Below are positions 6,169 to 12,718 of a DNA stretch of 17,521 nt, piece after piece. A program made the position numbers and the translations under genes. The notes beneath the pieces were generated by a model, which worked only from the letters and a program-made list of their open reading frames with translations, did not search any database and was not told the DNA's origin. The number at the start of each line of letters is the position of its first letter. The stretch's first letter is position 1. The stretch is from JANOGU01 sp964499865 (GTDB lineage Bacteria; Pseudomonadota; Alphaproteobacteria; Rhodobacterales; Rhodobacteraceae): positions 1 through 17,521 of the forward strand of contig CAZCPY010000066.1 in the NCBI GenBank assembly GCA_964499865.1, given 5' to 3'.

Positions 6169-7524
6169 CTACAGCGCGCGGTCGGTGTAGATCGCGGGAA
6201 GCGTCTCGGGCGCATAGGCGGCCAGGATGTCATCGGCCTGCGTGCGGCCGCTGGCAAGGCTGTCGTGCAGGGGCGCCAGCCAGCCGGATTCGTCTGCCAT
6301 CCCGGCCCCCGGCCGCGCGCGCGCCTTCAGCCCGGCTGCCGAGATCGCCACCGCCTCGCGCGCCAGGTCCATCAGCCGCACGCCCCCCGCCTCGCCCGCC
6401 AGCGCCGCGACCGAGGCCGCGACGCGCAGGCCTTCGCGCGTCTCGGCATCGAGGCCGCGCACCAGGTCCCAGGCCGCATCCAGCGCCGTCTGGTCGTAGA
6501 GCAGCCCGACCCAGAAGGCGGGCAGGGCGATCAGGTGGGCGCGGTTGCCCGCATCGGCACCGCGGGTCTCGATGAACCGCTTCAGCCGCGCCTCGGGGAA
6601 GACGGTGGTCAGGTGGTCCGCCCAGTCCGACAGGGTCGGCCTTTCCCCCGGCAGGGCGGGCAAGCGCCCGGCCAGGAAGTCGCGGAACGACTGGCCGCGG
6701 GCGTCGATATAGGCGCCGTCGCGGTAGACGAAATACATCGGCACATCCAGCACCCAGTCGGCATAGCGCCGGAACCCCATGCCGGGCTCGAACGCCCAGG
6801 GCAGCATGCCGGTGCGGCTGTCGTCGAGCCCCCGCCAGATGCGCGACCGCCAGGACCGGTGGCCGTTCGCCCGTCCCTCGAAGAAGGGCGACGAGGCGAA
6901 CAGCGCGGTGGCCACGGGTTGCAGCGCCAGCGCCACGCGCAGCTTCTGCACCATGTCGGCCTCGGTCGCGAAGTCGAGGTTCACCTGCACGGTGCAGGTG
7001 CGGTACATCATCTGCGTGCCATGGGTGCCGACGCGGCCCATGTAGTCGGTCATCAGCCGGTAGCGGCCCTTGGGCATCACCGGCATGTCCCCGTGGCGCC
7101 AGACCGGCGCCGCGCCGACCGACAGGAAGCGGATCCCCAGCGGGTCCGCGACCGACGCGACCTCGGCCAGGTGGCGGTCAAGCTCGGCCGCGGTGTCGTG
7201 GATGGTGGCAAGCGGCGCGCCCGACAGCTCGAACTGCCCGCCCGGTTCCAGGCTGACGCTGGCGCCGTCGCGCGACAGGCCGATCAGGTGGTCGCCCTCG
7301 CGCACCTCGGCCCAGCCGTAGCGGTCGCGCAGGCCCTCCAGCAGGGTGCGGATCGACCGCGGGCCGTCATGGGGAAGGGGGCGCAGGTCGTCGGTGGTGA
7401 AGCCGAACTTCTCGTGCTCGGTGCCGATGCGCCAGGCCTGCGGCGGCTTGCAGCCGGCCGCGAGGTATTCCCAAAGCTGATCCTGCCGCTCGATCGGGCC
7501 GCCGCCGGACTGGGGGATGGACAT
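6169..7524 (-). CDS. gshA: Glutamate-cysteine ligase (plant/alphaproteobacterial type)
   Basis: This 451-residue enzyme makes gamma-glutamylcysteine from glutamate, cysteine and ATP, the first step of glutathione synthesis (EC 6.3.2.2), in the cytoplasm. It belongs to the group shared by plants and proteobacteria, not the E. coli GshA type. Supporting motifs are WRIGTEHEKFGF at residues 31-42, VSLEPGGQFELSGAP at about 90-105, PKGRYRLMTDYMGRVGTHG with MMYRTCTVQVNLDF (about 151-188), and FASSPFFEGRANGHRSWRS. The central metal- and substrate-binding core is therefore intact and the length is normal. The start at 7524 gives the usual short lead before the EHE motif, though the upstream GGAG is about 12 bases away and weak. 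It lies 92 bases beyond a small membrane protein gene on the same strand. A TTGACA at 7588-7583 could help an own promoter, but I see no matching -10. Confidence 0.94.
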   Translation of the reverse strand: MSIPQSGGGPIERQDQLWEYLAAGCKPPQAWRIGTEHEKFGFTTDDLRPLPHDGPRSIRTLLEGLRDRYGWAEVREGDHLIGLSRDGASVSLEPGGQFELSGAPLATIHDTAAELDRHLAEVASVADPLGIRFLSVGAAPVWRHGDMPVMPKGRYRLMTDYMGRVGTHGTQMMYRTCTVQVNLDFATEADMVQKLRVALALQPVATALFASSPFFEGRANGHRSWRSRIWRGLDDSRTGMLPWAFEPGMGFRRYADWVLDVPMYFVYRDGAYIDARGQSFRDFLAGRLPALPGERPTLSDWADHLTTVFPEARLKRFIETRGADAGNRAHLIALPAFWVGLLYDQTALDAAWDLVRGLDAETREGLRVAASVAALAGEAGGVRLMDLAREAVAISAAGLKARARPGAGMADESGWLAPLHDSLASGRTQADDILAAYAPETLPAIYTDRAL

Positions 7525-7571
7525 GGGCGGGACGGCTCCGGTCGCGTGTCAGGCGCACAGAGGTGAAGCGG

Positions 7572-7599
7572 CGCCCGCGGGCTGTCAAGGCCGCGGGCG
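7572..7599 (-). terminator. Stem-loop between the small membrane protein gene and gshA
   Basis: CGCCCGCGG at 7572-7580 and CCGCGGGCG at 7591-7599 form a 9-base-pair stem with a 10-base loop, 18 bases after the stop of the upstream gene on the minus strand. No T-run follows, so this could be a weak terminator, an attenuator before gshA, or only a consequence of high GC. The loop region carries TTGACA on the minus strand. Confidence 0.35.
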
Positions 7600-7616
7600 G
7601 AAGTGTCATCCACCCG

Positions 7617-8150
7617 TCACGCGGGCCCGCGGGGCGCGCGCGCCCAGACCAGCCGCATCGCGCCGGCGGTGGCCGGGGCCGGGCCTGCGGGCGCCTCCAG
7701 CGCGGCCAGCAGGGCGCCCGTGTCCATGCCGGGAAGGCTCGCGAAGGCGTCGAACAGGCGCTCTGCCCCGGCGGCATCGACCGGGATCAGCAGCGCCTGC
7801 CCGTCCGCCTGCTTCAGCCGCCACAGCCGCCGCCCGCCCATCGCCAGCATCCGCACCTCGATGAGGTCGGGCAGCGCGACATAGCCGCCGAAGGCAGGGC
7901 CGAGGTAGCCGATCTGGCCTTCGTCCACCTCGACCATGCCCGGCGCGGCCACCTCGCGCACGAACCTGCGGCGGCGCAGCGCGCCCTGCGCCCAGACCGC
8001 CGCCAGCGCCGCCAGCGCCAGCCCGGCGGCCAGCAGCACCGGTCCGCCCTGCACCGCCAGCCACAGGCCGAAGGCCGCCGTCGTCCCCGCCGCGATGACC
8101 TCGCGCCAGGGGTGCAGGCGGGTGCGAAGGGTCGTGGGGTCGGTCATCAT
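7617..8150 (-). CDS. Hypothetical two-span membrane protein with a possible PH-like domain
   Basis: I do not recognise a named family for this 177-residue protein. A short basic N-terminus is followed by two hydrophobic segments at about 19-34 and 37-55, with GG between them, forming a membrane hairpin. Then comes the basic stretch RRRRFVREV and a soluble region of alternating beta-like segments (about 70-125: GMVEVDEGQIGYLGPAFGGY, LPDLIEVRML, LWRLKQADGQALLIPV) ending in an amphipathic helix (AERLFDAFASLPG). That layout resembles small bacterial membrane proteins with a cytoplasmic pleckstrin-like domain; this is a fold guess. The ATG at 8150 overlaps the rsmE stop (ATGATGA), so translation is probably coupled to rsmE. 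GGGGGA lies about 7 bases upstream; the next ATG (8147) is an equal candidate. The gene sits between rsmE and gshA, and neither neighbour explains its job. Confidence 0.72.
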   Translation of the reverse strand: MMTDPTTLRTRLHPWREVIAAGTTAAFGLWLAVQGGPVLLAAGLALAALAAVWAQGALRRRRFVREVAAPGMVEVDEGQIGYLGPAFGGYVALPDLIEVRMLAMGGRRLWRLKQADGQALLIPVDAAGAERLFDAFASLPGMDTGALLAALEAPAGPAPATAGAMRLVWARAPRGPA

Positions 8151-8920
8151 CGCCAGTCCCCCAGCGTCGCCTGCCACAGGGTGATCGCGGCCAGCGCGGC
8201 GGTATCGGCACGCAGGATGCGGGGGCCCAGCGACACGGGCGCCACGCCCGGCAGGGCGCGCAGGCGGGCCTGTTCGGCCTCGGCAAAGCCGCCCTCGGGG
8301 CCGATCAGGATCGCCCAGGGCCCGGCCTGCGGGTACGGCGCCCCCCCACCCCATCCCTCCCCCACGAGGGGGGAGGGGATGGGCGAGGGGGGGGCGACCG
8401 GGTGCCCCGCAAGGTGCTCGTCGCACCACATCAGCCGCCGCCCCGCGGGCCAGCGGTCAAGCACGCGGTCAAGTGGCGCGAGCTCTTCCACCCCGGGCAC
8501 GAAGGTGCCGCCGCATTGTTCGGCGGCCTCGACGGCATGCGCCTGCAGGCGGTCCCGCGCGATGCGGTCGGCGTTGGTGAACCGCGTCTGCACCGGCAGG
8601 ATGCGCGCGACGCCCAGTTCGGTCGCCTTCTCCACGATGAAATCCGTCCGCGCCTTCTTGAGCGGCGCGAACAGCAGCCACAGGTCGGGCGCATCGCGCT
8701 GCGGCGCCACCTGCGCCACCGCCTGCAAGGCGCCGCCATGCCGGCCCGCCGCCGTGACCTCGGCCCGCCAGGCGCCCTGGCGGCCGTTGAACACCTCGAC
8801 CCCGTCGCCGACCGCCAGCCGCATCACGGCAAAAAGGTAGTGCCCCTGCCCGGCCGTCAGACCCACGGGTTGCGACGGGCCGAGCGGCTGATCTACATGG
8901 AGGCGGACCTTGGGCGACAT
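8147..8920 (-). CDS. rsmE: 16S rRNA (uracil-1498-N3)-methyltransferase RsmE, with repeat-derived insert
   Basis: This 257-residue SPOUT-family enzyme methylates N3 of U1498 in 16S rRNA using S-adenosylmethionine. Recognisable parts are the N-terminal beta-barrel (MSPKVRLHV, then GQGHYLFAVMRLAVGDGVEV), the core PLKKARTDFIVEKATELGVA (residues 87-106) with ILPVQTRFTN, AEQCGGTFVP, and the knot motifs LIGPEGGF (205-212) and LGPRILRADTAALAAI (231-246). Residues about 174-197 (beginning PVAPPSPIPSPLVGEG) do not belong to the family. They are encoded by a G/C-rich palindromic repeat that also occurs at about 6.05 kb. The insert keeps the frame and lies in the loop between LMWCDEHL and the GPEGG strand, so activity may be kept. 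The start at 8920 gives the usual N-terminus. It opens a minus-strand unit and is only 14 bases from the ubiA start, in divergence. Confidence 0.93.
   Translation of the reverse strand: MSPKVRLHVDQPLGPSQPVGLTAGQGHYLFAVMRLAVGDGVEVFNGRQGAWRAEVTAAGRHGGALQAVAQVAPQRDAPDLWLLFAPLKKARTDFIVEKATELGVARILPVQTRFTNADRIARDRLQAHAVEAAEQCGGTFVPGVEELAPLDRVLDRWPAGRRLMWCDEHLAGHPVAPPSPIPSPLVGEGWGGGAPYPQAGPWAILIGPEGGFAEAEQARLRALPGVAPVSLGPRILRADTAALAAITLWQATLGDWR
8336..8404 (-). repeat. G/C-rich palindromic repeat (copy C) inside rsmE
   Basis: Read on the minus strand, 8377-8341 matches 6053-6089 at 35 of 37 bases, including the near-palindromic centre CCCTCGTGGGGGAG. The surrounding bases (about 8336-8404) are also strings of C then G that could form a long hairpin. 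The copy lies wholly within rsmE and is translated as PSPLVGEGWGGG and flanking residues. The core match is seen directly; the exact borders of the insertion are estimated from where the RsmE family motifs resume. Confidence 0.82.
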
Positions 8921-8959
8921 GACGGGGCGATCCTATGGGCGGGCCGGAACCGATGCCAG
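8910..8959. promoter_or_regulatory. Overlapping divergent promoters of rsmE and ubiA
   Basis: Only 14 bases separate the two start codons. On the minus strand CTGGCA (8959-8954), an 18-base spacer and TAGGAT (8935-8930) would start rsmE transcription at about 8923, almost leaderless. On the plus strand TTGGGC (8910-8915), a 17-base spacer and CTATGG (8933-8938) would start at about 8945. That start would favour the internal ubiA ATG at 8953. The two -10 elements overlap at 8933-8935. This is consensus reading only; the plus-strand hexamers are weak. Confidence 0.4.
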
Positions 8960-9918
8960 AGGCGACCGCGGCCCCTGCCGTCGCCGACGCGGCCCCCGGC
9001 AACTGGGTGGACCGCTACGCCCCCGGCCCCGCGCGCCCCTACCTGCGGCTGAGCCGCGCCGACCGGCCGGTCGGCACCTGGCTGCTGTTCATCCCCTGCC
9101 TCTGGGGCCTGAGCCTGGCCGCCGCCGCCAGCCCGGCCGGGTTCCGCCTCTGGGACCTGTGGATCGCCGGCGGCTGCCTGATCGGCGCCTTCCTGATGCG
9201 CGGGGCGGGCTGCACCTGGAACGACCTCGCCGACCGCGACTTCGACGCCAGGGTGGCGCGCACGAGGTCGCGCCCGCTGCCCTCCGGTCAGGTCAGCCCA
9301 AGGCAGGCGGCGGTCTGGATGGTGGCGCAGGCGGCTTTGGCGGCGCTGATCCTGTTCACCTACAACCGCGCGACCATCGGGCTGGGCATCGCCTCGCTGG
9401 TGCTGGTCGCGGCCTATCCCTTTGCCAAGCGCTACACCTGGTGGCCGCAGCTGGTGCTGGGGCTGGTGTTCAACTGGGGCGCGCTGGTGGCGTGGACGGC
9501 GCACAGCGGCAGCCTCGGCTGGGGCGCCGTGCTGCTCTGGGCCGCGGGCGTGGCCTGGACGCTGTTCTACGACACGATCTATGCCCATCAGGACAAGGAG
9601 GACGACGCCCTGATCGGCGTGAAGTCCACCGCGCGGCTGTTCGGCGATGCGGGCACGCGGCCCTGGATGCGCGGGTTCCTGGTCGCGGCCGTGCTTCTGA
9701 TGTCGGCCGCGGTGCTGGCGGCGCTGCTTCCCGCCGGGGCCCCTCCCATTGCGCTGGCGCTGGGGCTGGCGGCGGCCTGGGGCCTGGGCTGGCACCTGGC
9801 CTGGCAGCTGATCCGGCTGGACACCGCCGACCCCGACACCTGCCTGCGCCTGTTCCGGTCGAATCGCGACGCGGGCCTGATCGCTGCGCTGTTTCTTGCC
9901 GGCGCGGCGCTGGTCTGA
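8935..9918 (+). CDS. ubiA: 4-hydroxybenzoate polyprenyltransferase UbiA
   Basis: UbiA joins the polyprenyl side chain to 4-hydroxybenzoate in ubiquinone synthesis and is an integral inner-membrane enzyme. The 327-residue product has about eight hydrophobic segments. Both Asp-rich prenyl-diphosphate sites are present: NDLADRDFD (residues 96-104) and DTIYAHQDKEDD (213-224). Other family motifs are RLSRADRPVGTWLL near residue 38, TRSRPLPSGQVS (110-121) and GVKSTARLFGD. Menaquinone- or heme-type prenyltransferases of the same superfamily are less likely, because the DR..RP..TRPLPSG style fits UbiA. ATG 8935 follows GGGGCG weakly; an in-frame ATG at 8953 removes six residues and better suits the predicted promoter, so the start is uncertain. 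The gene is followed 35 bases later by the OmpA-domain gene. Confidence 0.94.
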   Translation: MGGPEPMPEATAAPAVADAAPGNWVDRYAPGPARPYLRLSRADRPVGTWLLFIPCLWGLSLAAAASPAGFRLWDLWIAGGCLIGAFLMRGAGCTWNDLADRDFDARVARTRSRPLPSGQVSPRQAAVWMVAQAALAALILFTYNRATIGLGIASLVLVAAYPFAKRYTWWPQLVLGLVFNWGALVAWTAHSGSLGWGAVLLWAAGVAWTLFYDTIYAHQDKEDDALIGVKSTARLFGDAGTRPWMRGFLVAAVLLMSAAVLAALLPAGAPPIALALGLAAAWGLGWHLAWQLIRLDTADPDTCLRLFRSNRDAGLIAALFLAGAALV

Positions 9919-9953
9919 TTGAAGGCGGCGGCGTTCGTGCCTACGAGACCCCG

Positions 9954-11996
9954 ATGACCGCCCTGCCGCCTTCCGCGCCCGCGTTTCCGGACCGCCTCGG
10001 CCGCCTGCCGCCCCCGCTCCTTGCGGCGGGGCCTGTGGCGCTGGCGCTGGGTCTGATGCTGGCGGTTGCCACCTGGGGCGCGGGCGCGATCGAGCGGCGC
10101 AGCGACCGCGCCGTGACCTCGGCACTGGTCACCGCGGGGCTGGACTGGACCGAGGTTGCCGCCGACGGGCTGGAACTGCGCCTGGCCGGCACCGCGCCCG
10201 ACGAGGCTGCGCGGCTGCGCGCCGTCAACGTGGCGGGCGGCGTGGTGGAAAGCGGCCGCATCCGCGACGAAATCACCGTCGCCCCCGCCCGCGCCATCGA
10301 GGCGCCGCGCTTTTCGGTCGAGATGCTGCGCAACGACGACGGCCTGTCGCTGATCGGGCTGGTGCCCCATGCGGGCGAGGGCAAAGCGGCGCTGACCGCG
10401 GCGGCGGCCGAGGTCGCGGGCATCCTGCCCGTCGCCGACATGCTGGAAACCGCCGACTACGCGGCACCCGAGGGCTGGGATGCGGCGCTGGGCTTCGGCA
10501 TCGCGGCGCTGCGGCTTCTGCCGCGGGCCAAGATCTCGGTTGCCGCCGACCGCGTGGCGATCACCGCGATTTCCGCCAGCGCCGAGGAAAGGCGGCGGCT
10601 CGAGGCGGAAATCGCCAAGGTCCGGCCGCCGGGGATCGACCTTTCGCTCGACATCTCGGCGCCGCGGCCCGTGCTGACACCCTTCACGCTGCGCCTGGTC
10701 AAGGATGCGGCGGGGGTGCGCTTTGACGCCTGTTCCGCCGACACCGACCGCGCCCGCGCGCGCATCCTGGCCGCCGCGGCGGCCATCGGGGCGCCCGCGA
10801 CGGCGGTCTGCACCGTGGGCCTGGGCGTGCCGACGCCGCGCTGGGCCGAGGCGACGGTGGCAGGCATCGCCGCCCTGGCCGCCCTGCCCGGCGGCACGGT
10901 CAGCTTCTCGGACGCCGATGTCACCCTGACCGCCGCCCCGGGCACCCCGCAGGCCGACTTCGACCGCGCGGCGGGCGAGCTGCGCGCGGCGCTGCCGCCG
11001 GTCTTTTCGCTGTCCGCCACGCTGGCACCCTCGGACGCGCCTGCCGCCGCGGGCCCGGCCGAATTCACCGCCGACCTGTCGGCCGAAGGCAGGGTGGAAT
11101 TGCGCGGCCGCGTCACCGACGACCTGTTGCGCGCCGCCGCCGAAAGCGTCGCCAAGGCGCGCTTCGGGTCGGATGCGGTCTACAACGCCACGCGGGTGGA
11201 CAGCGACCTGCCGCAGGGCTGGCCGGTGCGTGTGCTGGCCGGGCTCGATGCGCTGGCGCAGCTGGACGACGGCCGTCTGGTGGTGCGGGCCGATACGGTC
11301 GAGGTTTCGGGCAACACCGGGTCGCGCGATGCCAGCGCGCGCATCGCGCAGATCCTGTCGGCGAGGCTGGGGCCGGGGCAGACCTACGTCGTCGACGCGC
11401 GCTACCAGGAGGCGCTGGACCCCGACCGCGCCCTGCCCACGCCCGCGGAATGCGCGGGCGACCTGAACGCGGTGCTGGCGGCGCGCAAGATCACCTTCGC
11501 CCCGGGGTCGGCCGAAATCGACAGCGCCGCACGCGTCGTGATCGACGCGCTGGCCGATGTGCTGCAAGGCTGCCCGCCGCTGGAGATGGAAATCGCCGGC
11601 CACACCGATTCGCAGGGGTCGGAGGGCGGCAACCAGTCGCTCAGCCAGGCCCGGGCCGAGGCGGTGCTGATCGCGCTGCAGGGCCGCCGCCTGCCGGTCG
11701 AGGGCTTCGTCGCCCGCGGCTACGGCGAAACCCAGCCGATCGCCGACAACGGCACCGAGCAGGGCCGCGAGGCCAACCGCCGCATCGCCTTCATCCTGAC
11801 CGGCGCCTCGGCCGCCGCGGCAGGGGATGACCCGGTGGCCGAAGGCGACCCCGCTGCGGGGGCCCCCGCCGAAGACTCGTCCGCCGAGGACGTGCCCGCA
11901 GCAGGCGCTGCGGCGGCCGGTGCCGGCCCTTTCCTCTGGACGCCCGCCGAAGACACCACCCCGCGGCCCCGCCGCCGTGGCAGCGACGCACCCTGA
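9954..11996 (+). CDS. Membrane-anchored OmpA-domain protein with BON-like repeats
   Basis: This 680-residue protein starts with one hydrophobic anchor (about 21-45) and no clear cleavage site, so it is probably inner-membrane anchored with the rest in the periplasm. Residues about 50-500 are several weak repeats of a BON-like pattern (for example LELRLAGTAPDEAARLRAV and VELRGRVTDDLLRAAAESV). A C-terminal OmpA domain spans about 505-616. Its peptidoglycan-binding pair is present: Asp552 in AGHTDSQGS and Arg567 in SLSQARAEAV, 15 residues apart as in Acinetobacter OmpA. The domain ends with GYGETQPIADN and ANRRIAF. A low-complexity Ala/Glu/Pro tail (617-680) follows. There is no outer-membrane barrel. 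BON plus OmpA recalls mycobacterial ArfA (OmpATb); a role in tethering envelope to cell wall is an inference. ATG 9954 is chosen because the anchor follows directly. The next gene begins 22 bases on, probably in one operon. Confidence 0.88.
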   Translation: MTALPPSAPAFPDRLGRLPPPLLAAGPVALALGLMLAVATWGAGAIERRSDRAVTSALVTAGLDWTEVAADGLELRLAGTAPDEAARLRAVNVAGGVVESGRIRDEITVAPARAIEAPRFSVEMLRNDDGLSLIGLVPHAGEGKAALTAAAAEVAGILPVADMLETADYAAPEGWDAALGFGIAALRLLPRAKISVAADRVAITAISASAEERRRLEAEIAKVRPPGIDLSLDISAPRPVLTPFTLRLVKDAAGVRFDACSADTDRARARILAAAAAIGAPATAVCTVGLGVPTPRWAEATVAGIAALAALPGGTVSFSDADVTLTAAPGTPQADFDRAAGELRAALPPVFSLSATLAPSDAPAAAGPAEFTADLSAEGRVELRGRVTDDLLRAAAESVAKARFGSDAVYNATRVDSDLPQGWPVRVLAGLDALAQLDDGRLVVRADTVEVSGNTGSRDASARIAQILSARLGPGQTYVVDARYQEALDPDRALPTPAECAGDLNAVLAARKITFAPGSAEIDSAARVVIDALADVLQGCPPLEMEIAGHTDSQGSEGGNQSLSQARAEAVLIALQGRRLPVEGFVARGYGETQPIADNGTEQGREANRRIAFILTGASAAAAGDDPVAEGDPAAGAPAEDSSAEDVPAAGAAAAGAGPFLWTPAEDTTPRPRRRGSDAP

Positions 11997-12018
11997 TGCC
12001 CGGGGCCAAGGGACAGCC

Positions 12019-12348
12019 ATGAACCGCACCGAATTCATCATCACCGCAACCGTGATCCTGTTCGCGGCCTATCTCATGGGCTGGTTCACGCACTGGTTCC
12101 TCAGCCGCGTGGCCCGCGTGCAGGGCGGCGACATGGGCGAGATCGACCGCCTGGCGCAGCAATTGCACGACGCCGAGGAAACCCGCGACCAGGCGCTGCT
12201 CTACCTCGAAAGCCGCGAGGCGGAACTGGCCGACGCGCTGGCCCAGACCGAGGCCGAACTGCGCGCCGCGATGGAAGGCCTGCGCACGGCACGGCACGAG
12301 GCGGAAGAGATGCGCAGCTACATCGAGAAGATCCACGCCGCGTCATGA
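12019..12348 (+). CDS. Hypothetical membrane-anchored coiled-coil protein
   Basis: I know no named family for this 109-residue protein. An N-terminal membrane span (about residues 6-30, including ITATVILFAAYLMGWFTHW) is followed by a long, highly charged helix (about 40-106) rich in Glu, Ala, Arg and Leu with heptad-like spacing (for example AQTEAELRAAMEGLRTAR), which predicts a coiled coil. Orientation is probably N-out, coil in the cytoplasm, judged from the basic LSRVARV after the span. AAGGGA lies about 8 bases before the ATG, a good Shine-Dalgarno. It follows the OmpA-domain gene by 22 bases; a membrane coiled coil beside a peptidoglycan-binding membrane protein suggests a shared envelope task, which is inference. 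A palindromic element starts eight bases after the stop. Confidence 0.8.
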   Translation: MNRTEFIITATVILFAAYLMGWFTHWFLSRVARVQGGDMGEIDRLAQQLHDAEETRDQALLYLESREAELADALAQTEAELRAAMEGLRTARHEAEEMRSYIEKIHAAS

Positions 12349-12355
12349 AGCAGAT

Positions 12356-12631
12356 CGCGTGCCTTCGGCACATTCCTTTCCTGTCGGTCAGCGGCTGAAG
12401 AAGCCGCTTCCCTCCGTGAAGGGGGCGTTCCGCCCCCACCGCTCCCTTCGGTCGCTCCCCCCTGAGGATATTTGCGATCGGAAGATGAACCCGCCGGTCC
12501 CATCTTCCGATCGCAAATATCCCGGGGGAGGAGCGTCAGCTCCGGGGGCGGAGCCCCCCCTTCGCCCGAGCCGGAGGGGCCTTCTTCAGGCCCCGTGAGG
12601 CGAGACGAAAGGAATGTGCCGAAGGCACGCG
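12356..12631. mobile_element. Candidate miniature inverted-repeat element made of hairpins
   Basis: The outer 25 bases at 12356-12380 are the exact reverse complement of 12607-12631 (CGCGTGCC...TTCCTTTC), enclosing 226 bases without a credible gene. Inside are hairpins GTGCC-TTC-GGCAC (12359-12371), AGCGGCT-GAAGA-AGCCGCT (12390-12408), GGGGGCG-TTC-CGCCCCC (12421-12437), a 22-base-pair stem at 12466-12522, GGAGC-GTCA-GCTCC (12530-12543), GGGGGC-GGA-GCCCCC (12544-12558), GGGGCCT-TCTTC-AGGCCCC (12576-12594) and GTGCC-GAA-GGCAC (12616-12628). A related, inverted partial copy lies at 1-55. I see no target-site duplication and no transposase. Alternatives are a BIME-like mosaic of intergenic palindromes or a terminator cluster. 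The structure is seen; mobility is inferred. Confidence 0.6.
12466..12522. repeat. Perfect 22-base-pair inverted repeat with 13-base loop
   Basis: The arm at 12466-12487 (GGATATTTGCGATCGGAAG... ) is the exact reverse complement of 12501-12522 (...CTTCCGATCGCAAATATCC), separated by AACCCGCCGGTCC. Pairing continues outside after a small bulge, CTCCCCC (12455-12461) with GGGGGAG (12524-12530). The arms are much more AT-rich than the surroundings. I recall GGATATTT-type hairpins as frequent between genes in Rhodobacterales, but this is unchecked. As RNA it would be a very stable hairpin and could end or protect the upstream transcript. Confidence 0.85.
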
Positions 12632-12674
12632 TCAGGCTTCGGACGCCGGGGCGGGGTGCGGTCTCCGCGGTCCC

Positions 12675-12703
12675 TTTCCCTCGGGCCCCACCTGCCCTAG
12701 CCT
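12675..12703 (+). promoter_or_regulatory. Weak promoter candidate for the MATE gene
   Basis: TAGCCT (12698-12703) with TTTCCC 17 bases upstream (12675-12680) is the only arrangement I see in the 87 bases between the palindromic element and the ATG at 12719. It would give a leader of about nine bases containing GAGG. Matches to consensus are poor. Confidence 0.25.
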
Positions 12704-12718
12704 GCGGGTGAGGGCGCC

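Noticed and set aside
4566..6257. An in-frame extension of the FAD hydroxylase on the minus strand over the amidase
   Set aside because: The FAD motif is at the N-terminus when 4565 is used, and the extra part is antisense to the amidase.
6265..7566. A 433-residue plus-strand frame opposite gshA
   Set aside because: Composition is antisense-like (His, Gln, Arg, Val), while the minus strand gives a full glutamate-cysteine ligase.
7583..7588. A perfect TTGACA on the minus strand before gshA as a full promoter
   Set aside because: No acceptable -10 at 15-19 bases; listed only as a remark.
12350..12640. A target-site duplication next to the hairpin element
   Set aside because: The bases left of 12356 and right of 12631 do not match each other; recent transposition cannot be claimed.
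12359..12711. Short open frames in the palindrome-rich gap
   Set aside because: They run through inverted repeats, have Pro/Ser/Arg-rich products and no Shine-Dalgarno.
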